Counted from the first letter of the stretch, positions 27,454 to 36,380 are shown. The stretch: DNA of 64,000 nt from Candidatus Methanoplasma termitum (GCF_000800805.1 NZ_CP010070.1:1054001-1118000), one strand, 5' to 3'. Notes: generated from the letters alone by a model not told the origin. Program-made: numbers and translations.

Positions 27454-30400
27454 GCTCCCTCAAACAACGCATCGATCTCTGCGATGATCTGCTTGTTCCT
27501 GAATCCTCTCTGCTCCATTGCTCCTGCCGGGCAAGACGCAACGCATGATCCGCATCCCTTGCAGAGACCGGGGTTCACGTTGCTCACAACGGATCCGCTC
27601 TCGTCTGCGCATATGGTAATGGCGTTGTAGTCGCAGCAGCCTGCGCATACTCCGCATCCGTCGCAGAGGTTGTGGTTGGATACCGCGACTATGCCTTCAG
27701 AGATCAGCTTGTCCTTGGATATGGTGGTCAGCATCCTTGCCGCCGCGCCGGATCCCTGTGCTATGCACTCGTCGAGGAATTTCGGCCAGTGTGCTGTTCC
27801 GGCTACGTAGACCCCTTCTGTTGCGAAGTCTACCGGTCTCAGCTTCTGGTGTGCCTCGAAGAAGAATCCGTCCTTGCTTATCGGGACCTTGACCATCTTC
27901 GCAAGCTCTTCTTTCTCCTCGCGGAGAGGTGTCAGTCCTGCTGCGAGCACGACTGTGTCTACCGGGATCTCAACATCCTCCCCGAGTATGGAGTCGTGAG
28001 CTTTCACGACCTTTCCGTCGTAGCCGGGCATCTCGTTGTCCACACAGTACCTGAGGAACTTCACGCCTAGGCTGGATGCCTTGTTGAAGAGTTCCTCGCG
28101 GAATCCGTATGTTCTGATATCTTTGTGTATAATGGACACGTTCACGGTCGGATCCTTCATCTTTATCTGGATCGCATTGCGGAGCGATGCTGCGCAGCAT
28201 ACCCTTGAACAATACTTCACGGTACTGTTCCTCGAACCGACGCACTGCAGGAATGCCACGTTCTTTCCGCTGAACTTGCCACCAGCCAGAGCTTTCTCGA
28301 GATCGAGTACCGTCATGACCTTCTTGTCGCTTCCGTAGCTGTATTCGGTGGGTTTGTATTGTGCCGCTCCCGTCGCAAAGAGGACCGCACCTACTGCGAT
28401 CTCTTCTTTTTCCGTTACGACCTTGAAGTTTCCTACAAAGCCGGGGATGTCCTTTACATGGGCTCCCTTGTGCACGGTGATCTTCTTGTTGCCTTCGACT
28501 TTTGAGATCGTCTCTCTTACAAATTCCGCAACATCCTTTCCATCCTCTTTGTGGTAGAGGTTCTTCACTGCGAACCCGCCGAGCTCTTTCTCCTTTTCGA
28601 ATATGTGCACGGGTATTCCCTGTGCAGCTATGTCGAGGGCTGCCGTCATTCCGGTTATTCCGCCACCGATGACCGCTGCGACCTTTGTAACGGGTATCTC
28701 CGAACCGACCAACGGCTCAAGGAGTGCCGCCTTTGCGATGGCCATCCTCAACAGGTCTTTTGCTTTTACTGTCGCCGCCTCGTGGGCGTGCATGTGGATC
28801 CATGAACACTGGTCACGGATGTTGGCCATGTTGAACAGATATTTGTTCAACCCGCCGTCCCTGCATGCTTCCCTGAACAACGGCTCGTGGGTCCTCGGTG
28901 TGCATGATGCGACAACGACCCTGTTCAGATCCTGCTCTTTGATAGCATTGGATATCTCTACGAGACAGTCCTGTGCGCATGCGTATTTGGATTCACCGGA
29001 GAATACTACATACGGAAGTCCTTTTGCGTACTCAGCAACTGCCGGAACATCCACCACAGATCCGATGTTGACGCCGCAGTGGCATACCCATACACCTATG
29101 CGGGGCTCTTTGCCCTCTACGTCCTTCTCTGCGGGATATGTCTTCGGCGCCATGGGCTTGAAGTTGGCGTCTACTATGTAAGCGCCCGCTTTTGCGGCGG
29201 ATCCGCTTGCCTCTGCGACCGATGTCGGAATGTCCTTGGGTGCAGCGAACGCTCCCGTTACGAATACTCCTGCCCTTGTTGTCTCGAGCGGCCTGAAGAC
29301 AGATGTCTTACAGAATCCGTATTCATTGAGCTCGATTCCAAGCAGCTTGGAGAATTCCGTTGCTCCCTCTGGCGGAACGAGTCCTATCGAGAGTACAACG
29401 ATGTCGTACTCTGCGGATACTCCGTCGCCGTTCGAGTCGGTATAGTTGATCGTGAGTTTCTTCGTCTTCGGATCCTCTTCCACATTGGATACGCGGGCCG
29501 ACCTGTGCATGTTGATCCCGTACTCATTCTGTGCCCTCTCAATGTAGGCTTCGAATTCTTTTCCGTAGGATCTTATGTCCATGAAGAATATGTCCTCATC
29601 CACTTCTGCGTGCTCTTTCGTGATCATTGCCTGCTTTGTGGCATACATGCAGCACACCGATGAACAGTATTTCTTCCAGCCTGATTTTTCGGATCTTGAG
29701 CCGCAGCACTGGATGAAAGCGATCTTCTTCGGCTCGTCTCCGGAGGACGGTGTGGTTATGTGACCGGTCGATGGGCCGGATGCACACATCATTCTCTCGA
29801 ACTCAAGCGCCGTGACGACGTTCTTGAATCTTCCGTAACCATACTCTGTTCCGATCTTCGCATTCCATACCTCGAAACCGGGTGCGGCGATGATGGAACC
29901 TACTTCGATCACTTTCTCTTTGTCTTTGTCTTCGTAGTTTATTGCTTTCTTCTGACATACCTTTGCGCAAACACCGCACTTGCCGTTCTGTATCATCTTA
30001 CAGTTGAGTGCATCGATTATTGCAACCCTTGGCACTGCCTGTGCATGTGGTATGTAGATCGCCCTTCTTGTTGTCAGACCGAACTCGAACTCATCTGATA
30101 GCCCTTTCGTGGGACACTTCGCCAAACAGTCGCCGCAAGCTGTACAAGATTCTGGATCTACATACCTTGCTTTGCTTTTCAGCGTGACCTTGAAGTCTCC
30201 AGCTTTGCCTTCCACTTTCATTACTTCGTGGAAGGTTAGAGTATCAATGTTCGGATGCCCGATACAATCTGCCATTTTTGGTGAAAGGATACATGCAGAA
30301 CAGTCGTTCGTCGGGAATGTCTTGTCGAGACGGGACATTTTACCGCCTATCGTGGGGAGTTTCTCCACCAGATAAACGTGTATGTCCCTGTCCGCAAGAT

Positions 30401-30458
30401 CCAACGACGCCTGTATACCTGCGATGCCTCCGCCGATAACTAATGCCGATTTCGTCAA
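27450..30458 (-). CDS. hdrA: Heterodisulfide reductase subunit A, double-FAD-module form
   Basis: Flavoprotein that bifurcates electrons from hydrogenase between the CoM-S-S-CoB heterodisulfide (through HdrBC) and ferredoxin. At 1002 residues it is about one and a half times a standard HdrA and holds two FAD modules. Residues 1-450: GGGIAGIQASLD (8-19), DCSACILSPKM, ferredoxin-like CTACGDCLAKCP (about 106-117) and CGVCAKVC. Residues 455-1002: the usual N-terminal HdrA segment (VWVCHCGVNIGSVVDV), a second GGGITGMTAALD near 598 without the inserted ferredoxin, and a C-terminal two-cluster ferredoxin (CDGCGVCAGCC, CKGCGSCVASCP). It starts with TTG, seven bases after GGAGG. hdrB and hdrC are not in the window. 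Confidence 0.95.
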   Translation of the reverse strand: MTKSALVIGGGIAGIQASLDLADRDIHVYLVEKLPTIGGKMSRLDKTFPTNDCSACILSPKMADCIGHPNIDTLTFHEVMKVEGKAGDFKVTLKSKARYVDPESCTACGDCLAKCPTKGLSDEFEFGLTTRRAIYIPHAQAVPRVAIIDALNCKMIQNGKCGVCAKVCQKKAINYEDKDKEKVIEVGSIIAAPGFEVWNAKIGTEYGYGRFKNVVTALEFERMMCASGPSTGHITTPSSGDEPKKIAFIQCCGSRSEKSGWKKYCSSVCCMYATKQAMITKEHAEVDEDIFFMDIRSYGKEFEAYIERAQNEYGINMHRSARVSNVEEDPKTKKLTINYTDSNGDGVSAEYDIVVLSIGLVPPEGATEFSKLLGIELNEYGFCKTSVFRPLETTRAGVFVTGAFAAPKDIPTSVAEASGSAAKAGAYIVDANFKPMAPKTYPAEKDVEGKEPRIGVWVCHCGVNIGSVVDVPAVAEYAKGLPYVVFSGESKYACAQDCLVEISNAIKEQDLNRVVVASCTPRTHEPLFREACRDGGLNKYLFNMANIRDQCSWIHMHAHEAATVKAKDLLRMAIAKAALLEPLVGSEIPVTKVAAVIGGGITGMTAALDIAAQGIPVHIFEKEKELGGFAVKNLYHKEDGKDVAEFVRETISKVEGNKKITVHKGAHVKDIPGFVGNFKVVTEKEEIAVGAVLFATGAAQYKPTEYSYGSDKKVMTVLDLEKALAGGKFSGKNVAFLQCVGSRNSTVKYCSRVCCAASLRNAIQIKMKDPTVNVSIIHKDIRTYGFREELFNKASSLGVKFLRYCVDNEMPGYDGKVVKAHDSILGEDVEIPVDTVVLAAGLTPLREEKEELAKMVKVPISKDGFFFEAHQKLRPVDFATEGVYVAGTAHWPKFLDECIAQGSGAAARMLTTISKDKLISEGIVAVSNHNLCDGCGVCAGCCDYNAITICADESGSVVSNVNPGLCKGCGSCVASCPAGAMEQRGFRNKQIIAEIDALFEGA

Positions 30459-30797
30459 ATACTTGCCTCCGATTGTACCAATTAAATAATTGGAATAAAA
30501 GGTAATATCTCTCCATTAATAAAGCCCTTACTACAAAATGATTAAAATACTAGAACTCAAATTAGTCTGGTCTTTTTCTAAAAAACCATATTTCTCTGTT
30601 ACAAGAATGATTTTAGCTTATTTTAAAAAGACCCAGCAATAAATATTCATTAACAAACATGTATTTTCTAAAAAGGTAATTCAACCCATTCATTAGTAGA
30701 TTATTTGCATAAGAAAATAAAATTCGTATGCATTGAACAGCCTTGGTCCGGACCTACAACCAGAAGTATTAAGAAGGCAAATTTTATTAACCGCTTT
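30459..30797. other. AT-rich intergenic region upstream of hdrA and the zinc-finger gene
   Basis: About 340 nt without a gene, clearly richer in A/T than its surroundings. It should hold the promoter of the hdrA-mvh operon (candidate boxes CTTTATTAATG and CTTTTATTCC on the minus strand, 30495-30525) and of the plus-strand gene (TTTTATTAAC at 30783-30792 or AATAAATATTC near 30640). A 9-bp inverted repeat GGTCTTTTT/AAAAAGACC lies at 30569-30577 and 30625-30633. The open frame back to a TTG at 30705 lacks protein character. Confidence 0.5.
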
Positions 30798-31325
30798 ATG
30801 GGCTTTGGAAATACGATTTTAAGTCTGGCTATTATAATTGTGTTGGTTATATTGTTGATTGCTGTTTTCGTTTTACATCAGTACTTCCGCGCGGTTGCCG
30901 ATAAGAAATTCAAAAAAAATGGGAAATCCAAAGAAATACCTACTATTATTTTGGATGAGAAAGAGGACAAAAAGAAGTGCGAGATATGCTACGGAACAAT
31001 AGAAAATGACCCGATAGCAATATGCAAAAAATGCGGCAAGACGTTCCACGATGCATGCGCAAAACCGACGGGTGCGTGTCCTTACTGCAACACCAAATAT
31101 GAGGGTATGGAAATAAGAGAACCCGAAAGAACAAGGTGCCCGATCTGTGGAAGGTTCATCAAAGGGAACATGTGTCCCAACTGCGACGCCGTCATTCCCA
31201 TAAAAGACGGCACATTCGTCTGCAAATGCGGCAACACGGTCGATTGCGACAAACCGGTATGCAAAAATTGCGGTGCGGTCTATGAGACCGCCATGCGTGT
31301 GATAGAAAAAAACAAAAAACACTAA
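30798..31325 (+). CDS. Membrane-anchored protein with C4HC3 (RING/PHD-like) zinc finger and zinc ribbons
   Basis: From ATG 30798, 175 residues: one N-terminal membrane helix (about 5-28), a Lys-rich linker, then a cysteine-dense cytoplasmic part. Cys61, 64, 76, 79, His84, Cys87, 94, 97 follow C-x2-C-x11-C-x2-C-x4-H-x2-C-x6-C-x2-C, the order of cross-brace RING-CH/PHD fingers. Next come Cys114/117/126/129 (CPIC, CPNC) and Cys142/144/155/158 (CKC, CKNC), two zinc-ribbon-like modules. I do not recognise a named family. It ends 14 nt before the RNase P subunit gene that begins the exosome/proteasome operon. Adaptor or protein-quality roles are possible; function unknown. Confidence 0.7.
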   Translation: MGFGNTILSLAIIIVLVILLIAVFVLHQYFRAVADKKFKKNGKSKEIPTIILDEKEDKKKCEICYGTIENDPIAICKKCGKTFHDACAKPTGACPYCNTKYEGMEIREPERTRCPICGRFIKGNMCPNCDAVIPIKDGTFVCKCGNTVDCDKPVCKNCGAVYETAMRVIEKNKKH

Positions 31326-31339
31326 ACGTGAGGCTCAGA

Positions 31340-31657
31340 ATGGTAGTGAAATCCAAAAGGGGAAGGAGGAGATACATCGCTTTTTCCGTTTCTCCCGAAC
31401 TCAGAAAAGAAGCTCTGATCAGAGGCCTGAGGCAGGTCGACCCGGATAAACCGCCGCACATCATCCAGCTGTCTGGCGGTAAGGCGATAATCCGATGTTC
31501 TCCCGACGAACGGGAGGGGACGATCATTGCGGTCTCTCGGGTCGATCCGTCATCTGAATCGCTCATCACATCCGGTACTCTCCGCACCATCCGAGAAATA
31601 TATCCCGACCTAAAAGAAAAAGAGAAAAAAAATTCTACCGCGCCCGCGCATCTGTAA
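31340..31657 (+). CDS. rnp2: Ribonuclease P protein component 2 (Pop5/Rpp14 family)
   Basis: Protein subunit of archaeal RNase P, which removes tRNA 5' leaders. 105 residues with the Pop5 start MVVKSKRGRRRYIAF, the central GGKAIIRC strand and the segment SGTLRTIREIYPDL. ATG 31340 is preferred over GTG 31328, with GTGAGG just upstream. Its place before psmA and the exosome genes is the standard archaeal superoperon context (Rnp3 is often also there but is missing here). Confidence 0.9.
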   Translation: MVVKSKRGRRRYIAFSVSPELRKEALIRGLRQVDPDKPPHIIQLSGGKAIIRCSPDEREGTIIAVSRVDPSSESLITSGTLRTIREIYPDLKEKEKKNSTAPAHL

Positions 31658-31711
31658 ACCAATAAATAGTCCGGCGCATTTGTGGTCATTGAACAACAGG
31701 AGAAAAAAGAT

Positions 31712-32422
31712 ATGCAACCAGGACAAATGGCATATGACAGGGGGATAACAGTGTTCTCCCCCGACGGAAGATTGTTCCAGGTGGAGTATGCCCGAGAGGC
31801 TGTAAAAAAAGGAACGACCACTATCGGGCTGAAATTCAAGAACGGGGTCATCCTTATGGTGGACAAGAGGTTGTCCAGCAAGCTCGTCGAACCCGGTTCG
31901 ATCGAGAAGATCTATGACATTGACGATTACATCGGATGTGCGACATCCGGTCTCGTGGCCGATGCCAGAGTACTTATTGATGAGGCCAGGAAGAATGCGC
32001 AGAGGCACAAGCTCCACTACGATGAGAACATAGCCACGGAAATGCTCGTTAAGAACGTGTGCGACTACAAGCAGAACTACACCCAGTACGGCGGAGGACG
32101 TCCGTTCGGTGTTGCGCTGTTGGTCGCGGGGGTCGATGACCTCGGCATGCACCTGTTCGAGACGGACCCGTCGGGAGCGCTTGTCGCATACAGAGCAACA
32201 TGCATCGGTTCGGGAAGACCGGTCGTGATGGACATATTTGAGAGAGAATTCGAGGACGGCATGTCGTTCGAGGCCGCCGCAAAGCTGGGATTGAAAGCTT
32301 TAGGCACAGCGATCGACGATACTCTGTCCGCTGCATCCGTTGAGATCGGAGTGGTCGAGAAAGGAAAGAAATTCAGAAGGCTTTCCGACTCCGAAATAAC
32401 GAAGCTCATCGGAAAGGTCTGA
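31712..32422 (+). CDS. psmA: Proteasome subunit alpha
   Basis: Outer-ring subunit of the 20S proteasome, 236 residues. MQPGQMAYDRGITVFSPDGRLFQVEYAREAVKKG is the near-invariant N-terminal gate region with the alpha-type signature; then VADARVLIDEAR, YTQYGGGRPFGVALLVAG and a C-terminal helix. ATG 31712 follows AGGAG; an in-frame start at 31682 lacks a ribosome site. The beta subunit and PAN ATPase are outside the window. Confidence 0.97.
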   Translation: MQPGQMAYDRGITVFSPDGRLFQVEYAREAVKKGTTTIGLKFKNGVILMVDKRLSSKLVEPGSIEKIYDIDDYIGCATSGLVADARVLIDEARKNAQRHKLHYDENIATEMLVKNVCDYKQNYTQYGGGRPFGVALLVAGVDDLGMHLFETDPSGALVAYRATCIGSGRPVVMDIFEREFEDGMSFEAAAKLGLKALGTAIDDTLSAASVEIGVVEKGKKFRRLSDSEITKLIGKV

Positions 32423-32434
32423 GCAGCTGATCAC

Positions 32435-33127
32435 ATGGTCAATCTTGATGAGGCGATCGTAGCAAGACTGGAGAGTCACGGCGAGACATTCGAGGTTCTC
32501 CTCGACCCTGCAGTGATGAATCATCTTAAGCAAGGCAAAGAGATCGATCTTACGGAATACCTCGCCGTTGAGGATGTATTCAAGAACTCCAGAAAGGGGA
32601 CGAGGCCGGCCGAGGACAAGATAAAAGAGGTCTTCGGCACGGGGAATATATCGGAAATAGCCAAAAGGATCGTCGAAAAAGGAGAGGTCCAGATCACCGC
32701 CGAACAGCGGAAAGAAATGCTTGAGGCAAAAAGACATCGGGTGATAACCTACATATCGGCCAACGCAATAAACCCGCAGACCAAGCTCCCTCATCCATAC
32801 ACAAGGATAGAACTTGCTTTGGATGAAGTGAAGTTCCATGTGGATCCGTTCAGGCCTCTGGATAAAGAAATCGAAGAGGCGATGAAGCTTCTCCGTCCGG
32901 TACTGCCGATACGATTTGAGAAAAGTAAGGTAGCCATAAAACTAAGCGGCCCGGACTACGGAAAGTGTTTCGACGATATGATCCACTACGGGCTCATCGA
33001 AAGAGAAGAGTGGACCGCGGACGGTTCGTGGATAGGATTGATGGAACTGCCGGCGGGAATGGTGCCGGAACTGACCGAGAAGCTGAAACATAAGACCAAA
33101 GGAACAGCGTCAATAAAAACGATTTAA
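32435..33127 (+). CDS. sdo1: Ribosome maturation protein SBDS/SDO1
   Basis: 230-residue SBDS homologue, which in eukaryotes releases eIF6 from the large subunit. Three-domain family pattern: FYSH-type N-terminal domain (FEVLLDPAVMNHLKQG, then VFKNSRKGTRP), helical middle domain (QRKEMLEAKRHRVITYISANAINPQTKLPHP in part, a hallmark) and C-terminal ferredoxin-like domain. Twelve nt after psmA in the exosome operon. Confidence 0.95.
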   Translation: MVNLDEAIVARLESHGETFEVLLDPAVMNHLKQGKEIDLTEYLAVEDVFKNSRKGTRPAEDKIKEVFGTGNISEIAKRIVEKGEVQITAEQRKEMLEAKRHRVITYISANAINPQTKLPHPYTRIELALDEVKFHVDPFRPLDKEIEEAMKLLRPVLPIRFEKSKVAIKLSGPDYGKCFDDMIHYGLIEREEWTADGSWIGLMELPAGMVPELTEKLKHKTKGTASIKTI

Positions 33128-33154
33128 ATATACAATTCGAGAGAAGTGATAAAA

Positions 33155-33865
33155 ATGGAAAAAAGAAACGCCAGAAACACACGGGAGGTCGTGGTTCCGG
33201 GAGAGCTGCTGGATGACAGCGGCATGGGAGCCGGGAACAACGCATACGTGCTCAATGGCAAAGTGTACGCCGGAGTATTAGGCGTCAAGAACGTATTCCA
33301 TGATACGATAGGCGTCATCCCGTTGGGGGGACGCTACATGCCCACCACAGGGGACACTGTGATAGGAATAATCGAGGACATAGGCCCTTCGAATTGGCTT
33401 GTTGACATAAACGCCCCGTATCCGGCGCCGCTGCATGTGAGCGAGGTCCCATGGAAGATAGAGTTTGGAGACACTTCAAAATATCTTAACGTCGGGAACG
33501 TCGTGATGCTGAAGGTCCTCATGGTGGATGAGAGCAAGAAAATACAGGTCACCATGAAAGACTCCGGACTCCGGAGGATCGAGGGGGGGCAGATGGTAGA
33601 GATGCCCCATTCCAAAGTATCAAGGGTCATCGGCAAGAGCGGTTCCATGATACAAAAGATAAAGAACCTGACGGACTGCCGCATATTCGTTGGACAGAAC
33701 GGAAGGATCTGGGTCGACGGAGACAAAGAGAATGCGGATGTCGCGGTCGCAGCCATAAAAATGATCGAGAGAGAGGCACAGAGCAGCAACCTTACGGAAA
33801 AGGTTGAAAAATTTATTAAAGAAAAACTCCCGCAAGCGGTAGATGAGAGCGGGGAGGGATATTGA
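33155..33865 (+). CDS. rrp4: Exosome complex RNA-binding protein Rrp4
   Basis: Cap subunit of the archaeal exosome. 236 residues: N-terminal domain ([10 protein letters not shown], then [14 protein letters not shown]), S1 domain ([28 protein letters not shown] split across) and KH domain ([16 protein letters not shown], then [14 protein letters not shown]). ATG 33155 preferred over an in-frame GTG 33146. The stop overlaps the rrp41 start (TGATG). Confidence 0.96.
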   Translation: MEKRNARNTREVVVPGELLDDSGMGAGNNAYVLNGKVYAGVLGVKNVFHDTIGVIPLGGRYMPTTGDTVIGIIEDIGPSNWLVDINAPYPAPLHVSEVPWKIEFGDTSKYLNVGNVVMLKVLMVDESKKIQVTMKDSGLRRIEGGQMVEMPHSKVSRVIGKSGSMIQKIKNLTDCRIFVGQNGRIWVDGDKENADVAVAAIKMIEREAQSSNLTEKVEKFIKEKLPQAVDESGEGY

Positions 33866-34608
33866 TGAGCGGACAAACTGACATGGTATTGGTTAATAAG
33901 AAAGGCGTGAGGATCGACGGCAGGAAGACCGACGAACACAGGCCAGTTCACATTGAAGCGGGGGTGCTCAGCAACGCTGACGGCTCCGCATATTTAGAGA
34001 TAGGAAAGAACAAAGTGCTTGCCGCGGTATACGGACCGAGGGAATGCCACCCAAGGCATCTTCAGGATCCGACCAAAGCGATCATCCAGTGCAAATACAA
34101 CATGCAGGCGTTCTCCGTCAGCGACAGAAAAAGACCGGGCCCGGACAGAAGATCCATCGAGATCTCGAAGATAATCGCCGAGGCTTTGGAGAAAGTGGTC
34201 CTGACCGAGCTTTACCCGCGTGCGTCCATCGATGTGTACATCGAGATCCTTCAGGCGAACGCCGGAACGAGATGCGCAGGACTGACAGCGGCATCCGTAG
34301 CGCTTGCCGATGCGGGGATACCGATGCGCGACATTGTCCCCGCCATAGCGGCCGGTAAAGCGGACGGCCATGTTCTGCTGGATCTTAATAAAGAGGAGGA
34401 CAACTACGGACAGGCGGACGTTCCGCTTGCGATAGTTCCGTCAACAGATGAGATCGTCCTTCTGCAGATGGACGGCAACATGACAAGAGAAGAATTCGAC
34501 AAAGCTCTTGACATGGCCTTCGGTGCGTGTCACGATCTGTATGAGATACAGAAGGCCGCGCTTAAAACCAAATACGCCGCGACGAAGGGAGGTGAAGAAG
34601 ATGAGTGA
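33865..34608 (+). CDS. rrp41: Exosome complex exonuclease Rrp41
   Basis: Catalytic RNase PH-like subunit of the exosome hexamer, degrading RNA 3' to 5' with phosphate. 247 residues with [34 protein letters not shown] and the core [38 protein letters not shown] and the active-site region [19 protein letters not shown]. Its C-terminus encodes the ribosome-binding site of rrp42. Confidence 0.97.
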   Translation: MSGQTDMVLVNKKGVRIDGRKTDEHRPVHIEAGVLSNADGSAYLEIGKNKVLAAVYGPRECHPRHLQDPTKAIIQCKYNMQAFSVSDRKRPGPDRRSIEISKIIAEALEKVVLTELYPRASIDVYIEILQANAGTRCAGLTAASVALADAGIPMRDIVPAIAAGKADGHVLLDLNKEEDNYGQADVPLAIVPSTDEIVLLQMDGNMTREEFDKALDMAFGACHDLYEIQKAALKTKYAATKGGEEDE

Positions 34609-35374
34609 ATACATCATCTCCGAGATAAAAAGGGATCATATCATGAACCTTCTGAAGGAAGGTAAAAGAGAGGACGGCAGAGGCGTAGACGATATAAGGG
34701 AAGTTCAGATCTCTGTCGGATGCATTGAGAGTGCGGACGGCTCGGCGAGGGTCAAGGTCGGAAAGACAGAGGTCATCGCGGGAGTGAAGATCATACCTGG
34801 AACACCCTTCGGGGACACGCCGGACAGCGGAGTCCTTACGATGGGTGCCGAGCTGATACCTATGGCTCACCCGATGTTCGAATCCGGTCCTCCAGGAGAG
34901 GATGCGATCGAACTCGCAAGAGTTGTGGACCGCGGTATTCGCGAATCCGGCATGGTGGATGTCAAAGCCCTCTGCATAACCGCAGGAGAAGAGGTTTGGA
35001 TGTGCTTCGTCGATATTTACGCATTGGATTACGACGGGAACCTGTTCGATGCCGCTAACCTTGCAACTGTAAGCGCACTGAGGACGGCGGTCATTCCGGG
35101 AGAGCAGTACGGTAAAGGGGAGAACAGACCTCTGCCCGTGACCTGCACCCCCGTATCGATCACCTCGGTCAAAATAGGAAATGATTTAATACTTGACCCA
35201 AATTTCGACGAAGAGATGATCTCATCTGCCCGCCTGACCGTCACCACAGACGACGACGGCAACTTCAGGGCCATGCAGAAAGGAGGGAAGGGTTCTATCA
35301 CACGAAAAGAACTCAGCCTCTGTCTTGACAGGGCCGTCGAGAAGGGAAAGGTCTTAAGAAAGATCATTGGGTGA
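34601..35374 (+). CDS. rrp42: Exosome complex component Rrp42
   Basis: Non-catalytic RNase PH-like partner of Rrp41, needed for ring assembly and RNA binding. 257 residues: [62 protein letters not shown] and [18 protein letters not shown] typify Rrp42/45. The start follows a perfect GGAGGTGA, embedded in rrp41 (8-nt overlap). Confidence 0.97.
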   Translation: MSEYIISEIKRDHIMNLLKEGKREDGRGVDDIREVQISVGCIESADGSARVKVGKTEVIAGVKIIPGTPFGDTPDSGVLTMGAELIPMAHPMFESGPPGEDAIELARVVDRGIRESGMVDVKALCITAGEEVWMCFVDIYALDYDGNLFDAANLATVSALRTAVIPGEQYGKGENRPLPVTCTPVSITSVKIGNDLILDPNFDEEMISSARLTVTTDDDGNFRAMQKGGKGSITRKELSLCLDRAVEKGKVLRKIIG

Positions 35375-35379
35375 TACAT

Positions 35380-35631
35380 ATGGCAAAAGGAACAAAGAAA
35401 GCAGGTACGTCCGGAAAGTTCGGCGCCAGATACGGTGTGGTTGTCCGCAACAGGGTCAAGAACATCGAAGCACATCAGAAAGCAAAACATGAGTGCCCCG
35501 TCTGCCACCACATGTCCGTAAAGAGGATAAGTTCCGGGATCTGGGAATGCAGGCACTGCGACACGAAATTCGCAGCCGAGGCATACAGCCCCAAAACAAA
35601 AAGGGAAGTATCTCAGGTATCGGAGCAGTAA
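35380..35631 (+). CDS. rpl37ae: 50S ribosomal protein L37Ae
   Basis: 83-residue large-subunit protein (eL43). MAKGTKKAGTSGKFGARYG start and a C-x2-C...C-x2-C zinc ribbon (CPVC, CRHC) around residues 37-58. ATG 35380 preferred over GTG 35371, with GGGTGAT upstream. Classic neighbour of rrp42 and rpoP. Confidence 0.96.
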   Translation: MAKGTKKAGTSGKFGARYGVVVRNRVKNIEAHQKAKHECPVCHHMSVKRISSGIWECRHCDTKFAAEAYSPKTKREVSQVSEQ

Positions 35632-35637
35632 GATAAC

Positions 35638-35769
35638 ATGTACAGATGCGCTAAATGCAACGAGCCTATCAGGAACGTGAACGCACTGGGGCTCCAGTGC
35701 GAGAAATGCGGATCGAAGATCTTCTTCAAGGAAAGACCGAATGTGAAGAAGGTCCTGAAATCCGACTGA
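35638..35769 (+). CDS. rpoP: DNA-directed RNA polymerase subunit P (Rpb12-like)
   Basis: Short 43-residue gene: MYRCAKCNEPIRNVNA, then CEKCGSKIFFKERPN and a Lys-rich tail. The C-x2-C...C-x2-C zinc ribbon and RPN motif are those of archaeal RNA polymerase subunit P. It lies 6 nt after L37Ae and 1 nt before pcc1, in the usual superoperon order. Confidence 0.93.
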   Translation: MYRCAKCNEPIRNVNALGLQCEKCGSKIFFKERPNVKKVLKSD

Positions 35770-35770
35770 T

Positions 35771-36001
35771 ATGTTCGCCGCCGAGATACGGATAACCTCG
35801 GATGATGCGCCAAGCATCATCATCGCACTGAGCCCGGAAGCGGGAAGGGAACTTCCCCGCACAAAGGCCTCGGTCAGGACCGAGGGCGGCACAGGCATAA
35901 TAGAGCTTACCGCCTCAGACGCTTCGGCGATGAGAGCAGCATTGAACTCGTATCTGGAATGCATAAGGATTACCGAAGACATAACCAAAATAACAAGGTG
36001 A
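35771..36001 (+). CDS. pcc1: KEOPS complex subunit Pcc1
   Basis: 76-residue dimerisation subunit of KEOPS, which makes t6A37 in tRNA. AEIRITSDDAPSIIIALSPE, then SVRTEGGTGIIELTASDASAMRAALNSYL in part match the Pcc1 fold. The product of KEOPS is the substrate of the methylthiotransferase at 6.1 kb. Two bases after rpoP. Confidence 0.88.
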   Translation: MFAAEIRITSDDAPSIIIALSPEAGRELPRTKASVRTEGGTGIIELTASDASAMRAALNSYLECIRITEDITKITR

Positions 36002-36005
36002 AAAG

Positions 36006-36347
36006 ATGAACAACATCAGCCCACAGCTACAGAACCAGATAGCTCAGTTCCAGCAGACGCAGCAGCAGCTGCAAGCGGTATCGACCCAGAAACTACAGAT
36101 GGAAGCTCAGAAAAGGGAGATGGAGAGGACCTCCGAAGAACTTGCGAAAGCAACAGGAGATGTCTACAAAAGCTCCGGCTCGCTTCTCATCAAAGTTGAT
36201 GACAAAGATAAAGTAAAAGCAGACCTCGACGAATCGCTTGAGACCATGGAAGTAAGGATCAAAGGTCTCGAACGCCAGGAGAAGTCGCTCCGCGAAAAGT
36301 ATGAGTCTCTACAAGAGACCATAAACAAAGCAATGGGTCAGGCATAA
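36006..36347 (+). CDS. pfdB: Prefoldin subunit beta
   Basis: 113-residue beta subunit of the hexameric prefoldin holdase that passes clients to the thermosome. Gln-rich N-terminal coiled coil (QLQNQIAQFQQTQQQLQAV), the hairpin ATGDVYKSSGSLLIKVD and a C-terminal helix make a canonical prefoldin. Last gene of the exosome superoperon. Confidence 0.95.
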   Translation: MNNISPQLQNQIAQFQQTQQQLQAVSTQKLQMEAQKREMERTSEELAKATGDVYKSSGSLLIKVDDKDKVKADLDESLETMEVRIKGLERQEKSLREKYESLQETINKAMGQA

Positions 36348-36364
36348 ACAAATTCAAAATATAC

Positions 36365-36380
36365 GGGGAACACAATCCCC
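36365..36380 (+). terminator. Hairpin after the exosome superoperon
   Basis: GGGGA-ACACAA-TCCCC, 17 nt after the prefoldin stop and followed by TTATC; possible end of the operon transcript. Confidence 0.4.

Noticed and set aside
24273-30458. Possible selenocysteine in MvhA or HdrA, as in some methanococci
   Set aside because: All catalytic and cluster positions are Cys codons and no in-frame TGA interrupts the genes.
30705-30797. Longer N-terminus (TTG start) for the membrane zinc-finger protein
   Set aside because: The extra 31 residues precede the membrane helix, are not start-site supported and fall in the AT-rich promoter gap.
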